From contig CM051456.1 in assembly GCA_028274465.1 (NCBI GenBank), forward strand, positions 47,359,011 through 47,423,010: DNA of 64,000 nt, given 5' to 3'. The position numbers and the translations under genes were made by a program. Source of the stretch: Plantago ovata. Its lineage: Eukaryota; Streptophyta; Magnoliopsida; Lamiales; Plantaginaceae. Under the pieces are notes generated by a model. That model made no database searches. It saw only the letters and a program-made list of their open reading frames with translations, and was not told the DNA's origin. Every line of letters begins with the position of its first letter. Position 1 is the first letter of the stretch. Positions 34,835 through 46,667 of this stretch are shown in pieces.

Positions 34835-35602
34835 CTACAAACAACAGTTAGTACCTCGCATGACACAAAACTGACTCATGCATATGCTAGTGCAAGAACA
34901 AAACACACAAGTGATAAGATCAACAATCGAGCTCCCCAAACCTTTAATGTCTAGCCTAGCTTCTACATCATGCAACATACCAATGTAACTACTACATGCA
35001 ATACATCACATTATGCTCTTACTAGACAACCAATATCCTAGATAACAAGGCTCAATTCATACCATAGTAGCGAAAAATCCTAGCATCATAAATCCTCATA
35101 CTCAACAATTAAGCATTCTATCGTCAAATCCACCAACATTACATCAATAAACACAATCATATGCAAGAAATCAAAGATAAAGACATATTGCATAACAATA
35201 TATATCATCTAGTAGCAAAATTCCCAAATCAACAATTCAAGCATAATTGAGCATGCAATTGATAGTAAATAATACTTCTAATCATTCAAACAACATACCC
35301 ATGCATAAAATAAGCATAATTGAAGCTCAAATTAGAAAACCCCCAAATTCGAAAATCAGGGTTCTTAGGATGATACCTCAGATCTGAAAATCTAATGCAT
35401 TAGGATGAAATCTGTTCGGATGAAAAGATAGATCATGTAATAGGCTTCGATTTAAGCTAAAGAACACTAAATTTGGTCAAGAAATGAAGAAGTTATGAGG
35501 TTTTGAAGATGAAATCGCGATGTTCGGTTTTTGGGGAGGAGGAATGATGAAGATACGAAGAAAATGAGGTAAAGAGGAAGAATCCGCGTTTTTGACTTCT
35601 GG

Positions 35603-35705
35603 GGCCGTGGGGTGATTCGCCCCTGGTGCGGGGCGAGTCGCCCCACACGGGGCGATTCGCCCCCCATGTGGGGCGGTTTGCCCCGTGCTCCCCGATGCGG
35701 GGAGA
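35603..35705 (-). repeat. GC palindrome cluster in the Ath-5 3' region
   Basis: Units GGGGCGAGTCGCCCC, GGGGCGATTCGCCCC and GGGGCGGTTTGCCCC occur in close succession. GGCGGTTCGCC-like units dominate the LTR clusters of the same element. Confidence 0.7.
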
Positions 35706-35886
35706 CGGCTTCTGTCGTCAGAAAACGCGGTTTTAATTCCCGAAACCAATTTTTTCAAAAAACCACTCGAAAAATATCACTCAAACATAAGCATATACGA
35801 CACAGATATGAACAAATTCGCATACGAGAAGCAAATAGTTCAAGAATGAATGCATGCAAAAAAGCAGTAAAGAAAGCGATAAAAAT

Positions 35887-35904
35887 TCCGGGTTGCCTCC
35901 CGGA
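35887..35904 (-). other. Stem-loop after the gag-protease stop (Ath-5)
   Basis: A perfect TCCGGG/CCCGGA stem around a 6-base loop, as in Ath-4, 44 bases after the stop codon. Confidence 0.65.
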
Positions 35905-35947
35905 TAGCGTCATTGTTTAAAGTCTTTGACTCGACTCCTGTCTGCGC

Positions 35948-38078
35948 CTATCTCTTCTTTTTGCGGGTACTAGGCTTCCCCTTCATTGATCTCCTCTCCA
36001 TGCCACGAACCTGTGAATAAGAAAGAATATAGGCTGCAAGACCACAGTAGTGAGTAGTGAAAGAAATATCAGGCGGATCAGGTGGATCAGATATGGCTTG
36101 CAACACGTGTTGCTTGCCATCCACTTCAATAGTGAAAGTTCTTTGGTAGATGTCCATCACGGAGCGTAGTTTAGTCAAGAATGTTCGCCCTAAGAGTATG
36201 ACATCCCCCGTTCCAGGTGCAGACGCCGGCATAACTACAAAATTGGTGTATACAGATGCTTCACCAATCTTGACCAACACATTTTTCACAACGCCTTCGG
36301 GTCTCATAAAGGATCCATCCGCCAGTTGCACAATAACCCTATGCTCAGATAGTTTTCCAAGGCTACTGTTTTCAAACACATTCAAAGGGAGTATGTTTGA
36401 GTAGGATCCCGTGTCTAGTGTGGCACGGACATCTTCAAGCTCACCAATCCCTACCTTAACATCGAAACTTTTAGGGAGTGGCTCGGGATCCTCTTGCTCC
36501 TCCTCACTTTCATCAGAACCAAGGTCCTTCTCTTCTTCCTTAGCCTGTAGAAGTTCTTCCTTCTTGCAACACTCACACTTAGCAACCTTCTTGATGGTGA
36601 TTTCGTCAGGTAGATCACCAGCTAATGTGATGGAATTCGACTTCTCAGTGTTGCTAGGCAGCTTGCCTTACTCCCTACTTGCTCCTCGGTCGATCAACTC
36701 TTGCATCTTTTGATGGGCAAGCCTAGTGCTCTCTTCCAACCTATCAAGCCTTGCCCTAGTCTTCTCAGAATCTTCTTCATAACGTTTGAGAAAACTTTGG
36801 GTGTGATCAACCATCTTTTGCAAGTTCTCCATCAGTTGAGCCGACTTCGACTTCGGTGGCTCTCTCGGAGCGGGGTTCTCGCTGTGATCATTACCATAGT
36901 TTAGCCTGCTACGGTCTTGGTTAGGGCCATAAGTTTGGTTAGCCGGTGCATATCCTTGATTGTTTCGGAATCCTCTTCTCCAAAATCCACCTCGAGGATT
37001 CCTACCGTCTTGTCCGTAGCTAACTTCTTGAGTACCAAACTCCGTAGCAAAGGCTTCCTCTTTTCCTCCTGAAGCCCAGTTGCCATCATCATATGCAAGC
37101 TCCGATCTACACATATGAGCCCCATGCCCATAGTTCTTGCATATTCGGCATACTTTGTTCGAAACAGTTGTTCCAATGGCGCTCTTGAGGACTTCCTTCA
37201 ATTCGTTGGTAAAGCACTCGAATTGATCCCCATTCCCCCTATACATAGGGGCTTTTTGAGTCGGTGGAGCTTCAGGTCCACGTCTCCTAACCATTGCTCT
37301 TGGGTCCTTGAACTGCGAACCCTTAGCAAGCCTTTCAACAACTACCCAGACGGCTTTCGCGGTTTCCTCCCAAATATTGCCTCGGCATTGGAAATCCACC
37401 ACTTGTTGGTTCTCGAAGGTTAGTCCATTGTAGAAGTGTTGGACTAGGTCAGAAAGTTCAAAACCATGGTGAGGGCACTTGTTCGTGAGATCTTGGAACC
37501 TCTCAAACGCGATGTAGATGGTCTCATCATAGTCCTGCTTGAATCCAGTGATTTGCGCCTTTAGCGCGGTAGTCAAGGTGTGAGGGAAGTATTTCTCCAT
37601 GAAAGCTGAAAAAACCTTCTCCCAAGTGTCCAGCGAGCCTGGTGGTAGAGAACTCAACCATGACTTGGCTCTGTCGCCAAGTCCCATAGCAAAAACCTTC
37701 ATCCTCAACTCATCCGTTGTTATTTCAGCTCCGGGTCGTGGGAGTTGGTTGACGAAATCATCGATATCGTGCAAGTACCCCATCACATCTTCCCTTGATA
37801 AGCCATAGAACCTCGGAAGTTGTTGGAATGCGTGGTTCTTGATTTCCAGATCTCGAGTTGCAGACGAAAGAACAATCGTCGATCCCCTCATACGATCCTT
37901 GCTGGGTTGAACCCATGCTTTCAGTGGTCTAGCTTCTGCCATTCCGTCGATTTCTGTGAAAAGAATGTGTAGAGATTCAGAGAAATTGGTATCCTCTATT
38001 TCCTCTTTGGTGGTAGACTCTGTCGATCTCAGCAATTGAATCAGCAAGCGGTGTTCCTGTAGATCGTGCATGCGGCAT
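35948..38078 (-). pseudogene. gag-pr: Ath-5 gag-protease
   Basis: The ATG at 38078 matches that of Ath-4 and Ath-7, but a 29-bp deletion near codon 30 shifts the frame. From about 38030 the frame runs open to a stop at 36668-36670, then in the same frame to 35948. It contains the gag core (FYGLSREDVMGYL, MEKYFPHTL), the CCHC knuckle (CRICKNYGHGAHMC), the Arg/Gly-rich segment (NPRGGFWRRGFRNNQG), the coiled-coil segment and the DTG protease motif (LDTGSYSNILPLNVF, about 36405-36361). The Arg/Gly segment missing from Ath-1 is present. No RT or integrase follows. Confidence 0.9.
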
Positions 38079-38202
38079 ACACTATCTGTAACAGACTAGG
38101 AAAGCAGTATCAGAGAGAAATAAAAAAGGAAAACTAAAACTAATAGAATTAGGAATCGAAAGCTGAAAATATAAACAAATTAAACAGAAAAAAAGAGTAT
38201 AG

Positions 38203-38220
38203 TCCCCGGCAACGGCGCCA
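38203..38220 (-). promoter_or_regulatory. tRNA-Asp primer binding site of Ath-5
   Basis: On the minus strand it reads TGGCGCCGTTGCCGGGGA, a perfect 18-base complement of the tRNA-Asp 3' end. Confidence 0.92.
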
Positions 38221-38223
38221 ATT

Positions 38224-39501
38224 TGATGAACGCGCTGGTGTCGTGTTCCAACGCGAACGGATCAAATAAATTTGTTATTTAGCCAAAGGCAATCCACAAC
38301 TACAACGAAAACCGTAGTGTAGCAGTAGAATGACTCGAGTGTCGTTCTCTCAGGACTATAACTAGCTTTATCTATTTAACTAGAGAATATAAAACAGCAG
38401 ACGTAATAGCAAAGGGTTTTTCTAACAGATAATGGAGATTGGTGATAGTATGATCCTTCAAAGCATAACGGGTCGATAATCATGCATAAATTCCTCGGTC
38501 TTGCATGGAGATCTTTGATCAATCTAATGTCCTGTTGTAATTATTAAGCACTACGAAGATAAAGGTACTGACAAGTAAATCACTATTGTCCAATTGTGTT
38601 CCGTAATTATTCAACACTACGAAGATAAACTCGCGTATAGGTCGACGAGGGTCCAATTGTGCATAATAATTAATACAACATACGAGAATATAGGCTGAGC
38701 CTGATCAACGAAATAAAGCAATAACACGGAGTATAATGCGCGATATAGCCATTAGCATGATTATCTTCCCTTCGCTAAGAATTCACATACTACCACCAAC
38801 GATAAGTATAGATACTCATAATAGGCATGCAATCAACAGAAATCATAGAAGAAAACATGTTGAAAGATATAAAAAATAAGTAGAATAAACTGTAAGATAC
38901 AATGTTACCGAAGGTTGTCAATCTCTGAGGAATTGCGATCCTACAAGCTCCAAACTGCTATGAAAAAGAGTCCCCTAAGCTACGAACCCTCAGAACAGGC
39001 TCTGGGAAGTCCCTACCTAAAACTACAGAGAAAGGTGAGAAAGTAGGTCTGGAAAAGTATGAATTTCGGAGGAAATCTGAGCAACTATATATAGGCCTCG
39101 AAATACTGTGGGGCGGTTCGCCCCACATCTCGGGCGGTTCGCCCCAGAGAAAATCTCGCGGAATTCCGCGTTTTCGACGCGTTTTTGGATTTCTTCCCCT
39201 TTTCGGACTCGGTTTCTGACTTCTAGTGGCCTTCTAACCTCCAGATTCGACCCCTAGACTCCAAATCCTATCCGGAAACCTTCAGATACTCCAAATAGGC
39301 TTCTGGAACACCAATTCCTTGTAAACTTCAATATAATTGCCCGGAAATCCTCGATTTTCAACCAAAACCTGTAAAATAAAATCTAAAGGGAAACATGACA
39401 CTATTCTAATAAAATGCACTAAAATATAGCTAAATTAACATAGAGGATAGCTAAAATAGGTGAAAAAGACTCAAATGAAAGTGTAAAATACACATTCATC
39501 A
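38224..39501 (-). repeat. 5' LTR of Ath-5
   Basis: It matches 31130-32447 closely. Its palindrome cluster (39108-39146) has two units in place of four. Confidence 0.93.
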
Positions 39502-39506
39502 CTAAT

Positions 39507-39671
39507 CTTGAGGATTCTCTTCGACAATGCAACTCTACTGGTAACGATGGTGATGACAGTAGTGACAATGAAGACCATAGGGACAATAAGGATGCCATGG
39601 GTACTGATGGAGGAGTTTTCCCTATCCATGGAACTACCACCACCACCACGAGCCCCGATGACCACTTATAA
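39507..39671 (+). pseudogene. Accessory ORF 2 of Ath-4, remainder
   Basis: This continues 31100-31129 after the Ath-5 insertion and its duplicated CTAAT. The frame is acidic (NDGDDSSDNEDHRDNKD), then Thr-rich, and ends PDDHL-stop, matching PDDTL-stop in Ath-5. Confidence 0.5.
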
Positions 39672-41269
39672 GGCCCCTCGAGGAGTCTCAATACCTTACA
39701 TCCAGCATACTCAGCCGACCGAGGCCAAACCACGCGGTAACATCTAGTATCACATCTTATTTCCTCATTTTCTTACTGCTAGGGACTAGCTTTAAATTCA
39801 TGAGGGGGGATGGGATTTAAGTGAACTAGTGTTGTTAGTTTGGAGCTTGCCATTGATGGTTTAGAGCTTGGGATTGGTAGGATGAGTATAGTACCTTGCA
39901 TGTTTATCCGTCTGCATTTGCATTTGCACGTTTACTGCTTTCTTAGTTTTTAGTTGCATACACTACATTCATCCTAGGATAGTCTTGCATGTTTTATGTG
40001 GAGTTTATTGCCAAATTTTTTGAACTTTTTTATTGGGTAGATCAACTAATTATGCCATTAATCATATGCTTCATCTCTATGAATTTGTTTGAGGTTTTTC
40101 TCGCTTGGCTTGTCACATTTATGTATTGCACTTAGTTAAGCTTGGTAGTCTCGACATCACTTAGTGGCGTTTTCTCTACTGCGGTTCACGAAGGTCTTTA
40201 TAATAGGATGATGCATGTTAGAGTCTTATGGTTGTTTTTCCGAGTAAATATGTACCTAATAGGCAACAAGTCTTCACCTTGCTTTGAGATTGCTAAATGC
40301 CTAGGAAGGAGGTAGTGTTAGATTGTGTGATCCTTTGTTTGCAACCTATTCTTCCGAATAGGTTTGGGGAGGGGGTTACGCTGTCGATAGACTTGTTTTT
40401 CCATTTTTAGTTTGTGTTGTGAGTTTATTTTTCTTTTTCGTAAATTTTGTACTCCAACCTATTCTTTCAAATAGGTTTGGGGAGGTCGTTTGTGTGTCAT
40501 TTCTACTTTCTTTTTCATTGTGCTACTGTTGGCTAAAAAAATCGAAAAAAAAAAGGAGAAAAATGAAAATTCCAGAAAAAGAAAAAAAACTGGAAAAGAA
40601 AAAAAAGAAAAAAAAGAAAAAAAAAGAAAAGACCCCAAAAAATCAAATAAGGGTCCAAAAAAAGAAAAAGCCAAAAAGCAGTTTAGCAAAGTGTTGTGTC
40701 TCATTTTCCAATTCTTGTAATGTTCGTAATCGTGTTGTAATTTTCTGTCTTTTGTTTGAAGTGTCATCTGTTCTAGACCACCCTCGTCCTACCATTCAGG
40801 AAGTGGTGAATAGCTTAAGGCTTTGCTTGAGAGATGGGTGGAATAGGGGAGTGTTATCTTTTTTAGGGAACCCTCCTTCGTTTGATGAGAGCCAGTATTG
40901 GTTCGACCTCTTTGAGGAAAAGTCTTAACTTGGTGAACAGTAGTAAGTCCTCAGTTTCATAGGCACGGGACAACCATTCGTATTCTAACATGTTTCATTA
41001 CGTCGTCACTGACTAGGTCCAGGTAGAGAATGTTACGAGAGACTATCTTGTCTTGACATAAGTTCTTATGTGAATGTGTATGGGTCAATCGAGGCATTCT
41101 TCAACCTATATTCATGTTATGATTTGTATGTTTTCTGTTCATATGTTTTTTGATAGATTCAATAGATTAGCTCTTTGGCATGAGACTCCATTTTTTGTGT
41201 TGCATTGTTTTTTGCATTAGAGGCTAGCTTAGTTGATTGAGCACAAGCAAAGGTTCGGTTTGGGGAGTT
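39672..41269 (+). other. Ath-4 3' internal region (non-coding)
   Basis: It contains two AACCTATTC-type hairpins (40343-40364; 40456-40477, one mismatch), a purine tract (40535-40680), the conserved PPSFDESQYWFDLF block (about 40855-40925, open in frame here), and the terminal purine tract GGTTTGGGGAG (41256-41269). No gene is supportable. Confidence 0.7.
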
Positions 41270-42456
41270 TGATGAATGTGTATTTTACACTTTCATTTTA
41301 GTCTTTTTCACCTATTTTATCTATCCTCTATGTTAATTTAGCTATATTTTAGTGCATTTTATTAGAATAGTGTCACGTTTCCCTTTAGTTTGTATTTTAT
41401 AGGTTTTGGGTGAAAAACGAGGTTTTCCGGGCAATTATATTGAAGTAAACAAGGAATTGGTGTTCCGAAGGCCTAATTGGAGTATCCAGAAGATTTCGGA
41501 TAGGATTTGAAGTCTAGGGGTCGAATCTGAAGGCTAAATGGTCACTAGAAGGCAAAAACCGAGTCCGAAAAGGAAAAGATATCCAAAAACGCGTCGAAAA
41601 CGCGTTTCAGCCGAAAAAACCTCCCGGGCGAGTCGCCCGGGACGTGGGGCGAATTGCCCCACACCAGGCGAATCGCCCGGTGTGTGGGGCGAGTGCCGAA
41701 TGCCTATATATAGTAGCTCAGTTTTCTCCGTTTTTCATACTTTCTCAGACCTTTTCTCTCACCTTTCTCATTAGTTTTAGGTAGGAATTCTCCAGAGCCT
41801 GTTCTGGGGGTTCTTAGCTTAGGAGATACTTTTTCTTAGCGTTTTGGAGCTTGTAAGATCGCGATTCTTCGGAGATTGACAACCTTCGGTAACATTGTAT
41901 CTTACAGTTTTTCTATTTATATTTATATATCTTTCAACATGTTTTCATTCATTCGTGCTATGATTTCTGTTGATTGCATGACATCTATGAGTAGCTAAAC
42001 TTCTCGTTGGTGATAGTATGTGATTTCTTAGCGAAGGGTTAATAATTATGCTAATGGCTATATCGCGCATTATACCTTGAGTTATTGCTTTATTTCTTTG
42101 ATCTATCTAAAACCTCTATCTTCGTAGTGTTGAATAATTACGGAACACAATTGGACAATTCATTGATCAAAGATCTCTATGCAAAACTGGGGACTTCATG
42201 CATGATTATTAACCTGCTATGCTTTGAATGACCATACTATCACCAATCTCCATTATCTGTTAAGAAAAACCTTTGCTAAGTCGTTTGTTGATTTTATACT
42301 CTTAAGTTAGATTAGATAAAGCTATTTATAGTCCTTAGAGATCGACACTCGAGGTTATTCTACTGCTACACTACGGTTTTCGTTGTAGTTGTGAATTGCC
42401 TTTGGCTAAATACAAATTTATTTGATTTCCAGAATCTGACGAATTCCGGTTCATCA
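41270..42456 (+). repeat. 3' LTR of Ath-4
   Basis: Close match to the 5' LTR; TATA box at 41705-41713. About 12 bases are missing at the end of the palindrome cluster (41622-41695) relative to the 5' LTR. Followed by duplication AGGCG. Confidence 0.92.
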
Positions 42457-45400
42457 AGGCGCTAGCATCAACCTGATGCCTTTCTCAGTATAAAAAGCCC
42501 TAGACCTTGGGGAAATGTAGCCAACCGAGATGGTTGTACAGATGGCAGACCAAAGCGTGAAACGTCCTGAGGGAATAATTGAGGATGTCCTCGTAAAGGT
42601 AGACAAACTAATAATTCCTTCAGATTTTGTAGTGATGAAGTCAGCCGAGGAAGGAAAGAGCCATGTCCGCGAACACGTGGTGCTGCTTGGAAGACCATTC
42701 ATGGACACTACCAATACATGCCTTGAACTACAAGGCAAGAAAATCACCGTGGATGTAATGGGTGAGAAAATTGAATTGGTAGGATGTAGTATAGTCGATA
42801 AAGAAGTTATAGAAGAATTGAAGTTTATTGATTGCTATGATTCTGTGATTTCTGAATTTCACCATTGCCATGATAATATTGAACCTCTTGAAGAGGCACT
42901 AACCATGCAGGTGGAGACGTGTTACATGTCTGAGGAAGTTGGGGAACTAGTCGAGATAATGGATAGCACACCCGAAATCCCATTCGGAGAAGAGGTCCTT
43001 GAACCCATAGAGGAAGAAGAGGGAGATAACCGACTTCCAAAAGAGCCTAGCTTAGAACTAAAACCCCTCCCTGGGCACCTTAAGTATGTTTACTTAGGGG
43101 AAAATGAGAAAAAGCCTGTAATAATTTCTTCACACCTATCTAGCATAGAAGAAGGTAGGCTAGTCCAAGTCCTGAAGGAAAATTCTGCAGCCATAGGATG
43201 GGAATTAGTGACATTAAGGGGATAAGCCCTACACGGTGTGTGCACAATATCACTCTAGAACAAGATGCGAAAACCGTTAGGCAACCTCAGCGTAGGATAA
43301 ACCCAGCCATGCAAGAAGTCATGAAGAAGGAGGTGATTAAGTTGCTAGATGCCGATATGATCTATCCCATTCCTGATAGTAGGTGGGTAAGCCCCGTACA
43401 CGTTGTGCCTAAGAAATCGGGGATTACGGTAGAGGAGAATGGGAAGGGAGATCTAGTGCCAGTTAGGAAAACCACATGGTGGCGGATGTGCATTGACTAC
43501 AGGAGATTAAATGCCGCCACAAAGAAAGACCACTTCCCTCTCCCATTTATTGATGACATGTTGAAATGCCTCGCGGGGCGGAAATTTTATTGTTTCCTTG
43601 ATGGCTTGTCCGGTTTATATCAAATTCCGATTGCGCCAGAGGATCAGGAGAAGACGACATTCACTTGCCCTTTCGAAACGTTTGCTTACAGGAGAATGCC
43701 ATTTCGGCTATGTAACGCTCCCGCCACTTTTCAAAGGTGCATGCTTTCTGTTTTTTCTGATATGGTGACTAAGTTTGTTGAGGTTTTCATGGATGATTTT
43801 TCCCTTTTTGGTGATTCATTTGATGAATGCTTGCATAGATTAGATCTTGTTCTCAAAAGGTGTATCGAATGCAATTTAACTCTAAGTTGGGAAAAAATCA
43901 TTACATGGTTAGGGAAGGCATTGTTCTAGGACATGTGGTCTCCGAAAGGGGGATCGAAGTAGATAATGCAAAGATAGAAATAATTGAGAAGCTTCCCCCA
44001 CCCACTTGTGTCAAAGAACTTCAGTTTTTTCTTGGTCATGTAGGATTCCATAGGAGGTTTATCAAAGATTTTTCGAAAATTGCAAAACCATTAAGCAACA
44101 TGCTTGCAAATGATGTGATTTTTCATTTTTCTAAAGATTGTTTAGAAGCCTTTAACATACTTAAGGCAAGATTAATCACTGCTCCTATAGTTGTGCCACC
44201 TAATTGGAAACTTCCTTTCGAGATAATGTGTGATGCCTCAAATTTTGCTATGGGGGCAGTCTTATGCCAAAAGGTAGACAAGCAGTATCGTGTGATTTAC
44301 TAAGTTAATAAGACCCTAGACTCAGCTCAAGTTAACTATACAACTACTGAAAAAGAATTTTTAGATGTTGTCTTTGCTTTACAAAAGTTTAGGTCTTATT
44401 TGTTAGGACACCCTGTGAATGTCCACACTGATCGTGCTGCTTTAAGACATTTAATAGCTAAACAAGATTCTAAGCCAAGATTAATCCGTTGGGTCTTACT
44501 GTTACAAGACTTTGATTTGACCATAGTGGATAGGGATGGTAAGGAAAATTGCGTAGCTGATCACTTGTCTAGAATTCAAAATATCCCCGTAGATGAAATT
44601 CCTGTTAATGAGGATCTCCCCGATGAACACTTGATGAGAGTAGATGAAGATATGCTGATGTTGTGAATTATTTAGTTACGGGTATTTGCCCAACTAATTA
44701 CTCAGCCTCCGATAGGAGAGCACTCTCATAACAGTGCAGGTTTTACATATGGGATGATCCGAACCTTCTTAGAGAAGGGGCTGATGGAATCTTGAGGAGG
44801 TGTGTTACACAAGGAGAACAACGAAGTGTACTGAGTCATTGTCATGAGCTTCAGTGCGGCGGACACTACAGTCGGGATAAAATAGCCCGTAAGGTGTTAC
44901 CAGCAGGATTTTTCTGGCCATCCTTGCAACGAGATGCGAGAGAATATGTGAAGAATTTTGACTCATGTCAGCGAGGGGGCAATATCGACAAGAAGCAAGA
45001 AATGCCCCAGCAATGGAATCTCTTAGTAGAACCTTTTGATGTATGGGGAATTGATTTCATGGGACCATTCCCATCAAGCTCGGGATATGAGTACATTCTA
45101 GTCGCGGTGGACTACGTCACTAAGTGGGTGGAGGCAGTCCCCACTACAAAGAATGATGCTTCGGTAGTCTTGAAATTTTTGAAGGATGTGATCTTCACCC
45201 GGTTCGGAATTCCAAGAACAATTATCAGTGATGGAGGTTCTCACTTCGTCAACCGTTCCTTTGCCTCACTATTGAAGAAATACAGCGTTACCCACAATGT
45301 TGCTACACCATATCATCCACAGACTTCTGGGCAAGTAGAGGTTAGCAACCGGCAAATTAAGAAGATCCTTGAGCGTGTGGTGAAGCCTAGAAGGAAAGAT

Positions 45401-45943
45401 TGGACTGGAAAACTGAATGATGCGCTTTCGGCGTATAGAACCAGCTACAAAACAGTAATTGGCACCACACCGTACAGACTAGTGTTTGGGAAAGCATGCC
45501 ACCTTCCAGTTGAGCTTGAGCACCGAGCTTATTGGGCAATAAAGGAGCTAAACCTTGATATGGGAAAAGTTGGTGAAGAAAGGTTGATGCAACTCGACGA
45601 GCTTGATGAACTACGCCTCGGCGCCTATGAGAACTCCAAGCTTTAAAAGGAAAGAACCAAGAAGTATCACGACCGTGGCATTGTGCGGAAAGAGTTGATC
45701 CCTGGTCAGAAAGCCTTAGTGTTCAACTCCCGACTTCGCTTATTTCCAGGGAAGCTCCGTACTCGATGGGATGGACCATACGAGATTGTCCAAGTTGCTC
45801 CCCATGGATCTGTAGAACTCTTGGACGCGAAAACTGGCGACACCTTCAAGGTAAATGGGCAACGTGTTAAACCATAGTTTGAGCTTCTTGGTGATCAAGT
45901 GGAGGTTGATCATCTCGACCTTACCACTCCCACCTTCACATGA
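42457..45943 (+). pseudogene. gag-pol: Ath-2 protease end, RT, RNase H and integrase
   Basis: The protease motif cut at 23110 resumes as GASINLMPFSV, followed by two stops (about 42492 and 42519). RT motifs are VSPVHVVPKKSG, WRMCIDYRRLNAATKKDHF and FMDDF; single-base losses shift the frame near 43203 and 43895. RNase H shows [18 protein letters not shown] and [12 protein letters not shown] deletion near 44650 shifts the frame again before integrase (44792 on). Integrase keeps the D-D-E residues ([24 protein letters not shown]), but the first Cys of the zinc finger is Phe (NFDSCQRGG). Stops at 45644-45646 and 45875-45877; end at 45943. Confidence 0.9.
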
Positions 45944-46085
45944 GGGTATGTAGCTTGTAGTTCTTCTATTTTTTGAGTCTTTAGTGTTTTTCCCTTTGGG
46001 TTAGAGTATGTTTTTTGTAATAACATAGTTAAAAAGTTGATTTTTTTGTATTCGGAGGTGATTAACTAGGACCCAACAGTCTGCA

Positions 46086-46200
46086 GCTCCCAGGCGGACC
46101 GCCCCACACGGAGCGGTGCGCCTGGGAGAGGCAGGGGCTTGGGCGCCCCCTGGGCACCCCAGGCGGACCGCCCCACACGGGGCGGTGTGCCTGAGGCCGC
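46086..46200 (+). repeat. GC palindrome cluster in the Ath-2 3' region
   Basis: Units CCAGGCGGACCGCC, GGAGCGGTGCGCCTGG, CCAGGCGGACCGCC and GGGGCGGTGTGCCTG alternate with CCCACACGG spacers. The arms match those in this element's gag cluster (22252-22440). Confidence 0.75.
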
Positions 46201-46514
46201 CAGTGATCCGGGTGCCCAGATTTGACCCCAAACACCACAAATCACCCCCGAATGCACCCATATCGACCCTTTTACCATTTTTATCACCCATTTTGGTTTC
46301 TCACGAGTTTCCTTGAGTCATACAGGTTACAGGTATACGTCTAGCTCTCACATCATATCCACTTTCGACGTTCGGGATGAATGACAAAGTTCAGGTTGGG
46401 GGGGGGGGGGGTTATCGCTGTGTATTTCTATAACTTATTTTTCTTATGATAACTCGTGAAAATCTTTGTTTGCACGTTTACCGCATTCTTAGTATTTAGT
46501 TTGTTCGTATGCAT

Positions 46515-46667
46515 ACACCAATGAGGTCTAGCTCAATTGGTTAGACTGAGGTGTCATGACACTAGAGGTCATAGGTTCAATTCTCGCCAAGTGCGAGATT
46601 ATTTATAGTTTATTACTAGCTTTGTAATGCTACTTGTGAAATTGAAATGGTTTGATTATTAAAAAAA
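46515..46667 (+). mobile_element. tRNA-derived SINE in the Ath-2 3' region
   Basis: The 153-bp insert starts ACACCAATGAGG and has A-box-like TCTAGCTCAATTGG and B-box-like AGGTTCAATTCTC words, a tRNA-unrelated body and a short A-tail. It is flanked by a 17-bp direct repeat, AGTTTGTTCGTATGCAT, at 46498-46514 and 46668-46684. That length and the A-tail are typical of LINE-mobilised insertion. Confidence 0.88.

Larger units (their letters stand above)
31130..39501 (-). mobile_element. Ath-5: non-autonomous gag-protease element inside Ath-4 (minus strand)
   Basis: LTRs at 38224-39501 (5') and 31130-32447 (3'), with duplication CTAAT (31125-31129 and 39502-39506). It has the same layout as Ath-4: gag-protease, stem-loop, GC palindrome cluster, acceptor-like site, two accessory ORFs and 3' region, with no RT or integrase. 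It lies within the second accessory ORF of its relative. Confidence 0.93.
23111..42456 (+). mobile_element. Ath-4: non-autonomous gag-protease element in Ath-2 protease
   Basis: LTRs at 23111-24313 and 41270-42456, with 5-bp duplication AGGCG (23106-23110 and 42457-42461). Internal parts are gag-protease (split by a solo LTR), accessory ORFs (split by Ath-5) and a 3' region. No RT or integrase is found anywhere in it. Without its two insertions it would be about 8.2 kb. Confidence 0.92.

Noticed and set aside
46515..46667. A functional tRNA gene
   Set aside because: Flanking 17-bp duplication, unrelated body and A-tail identify it as a SINE.
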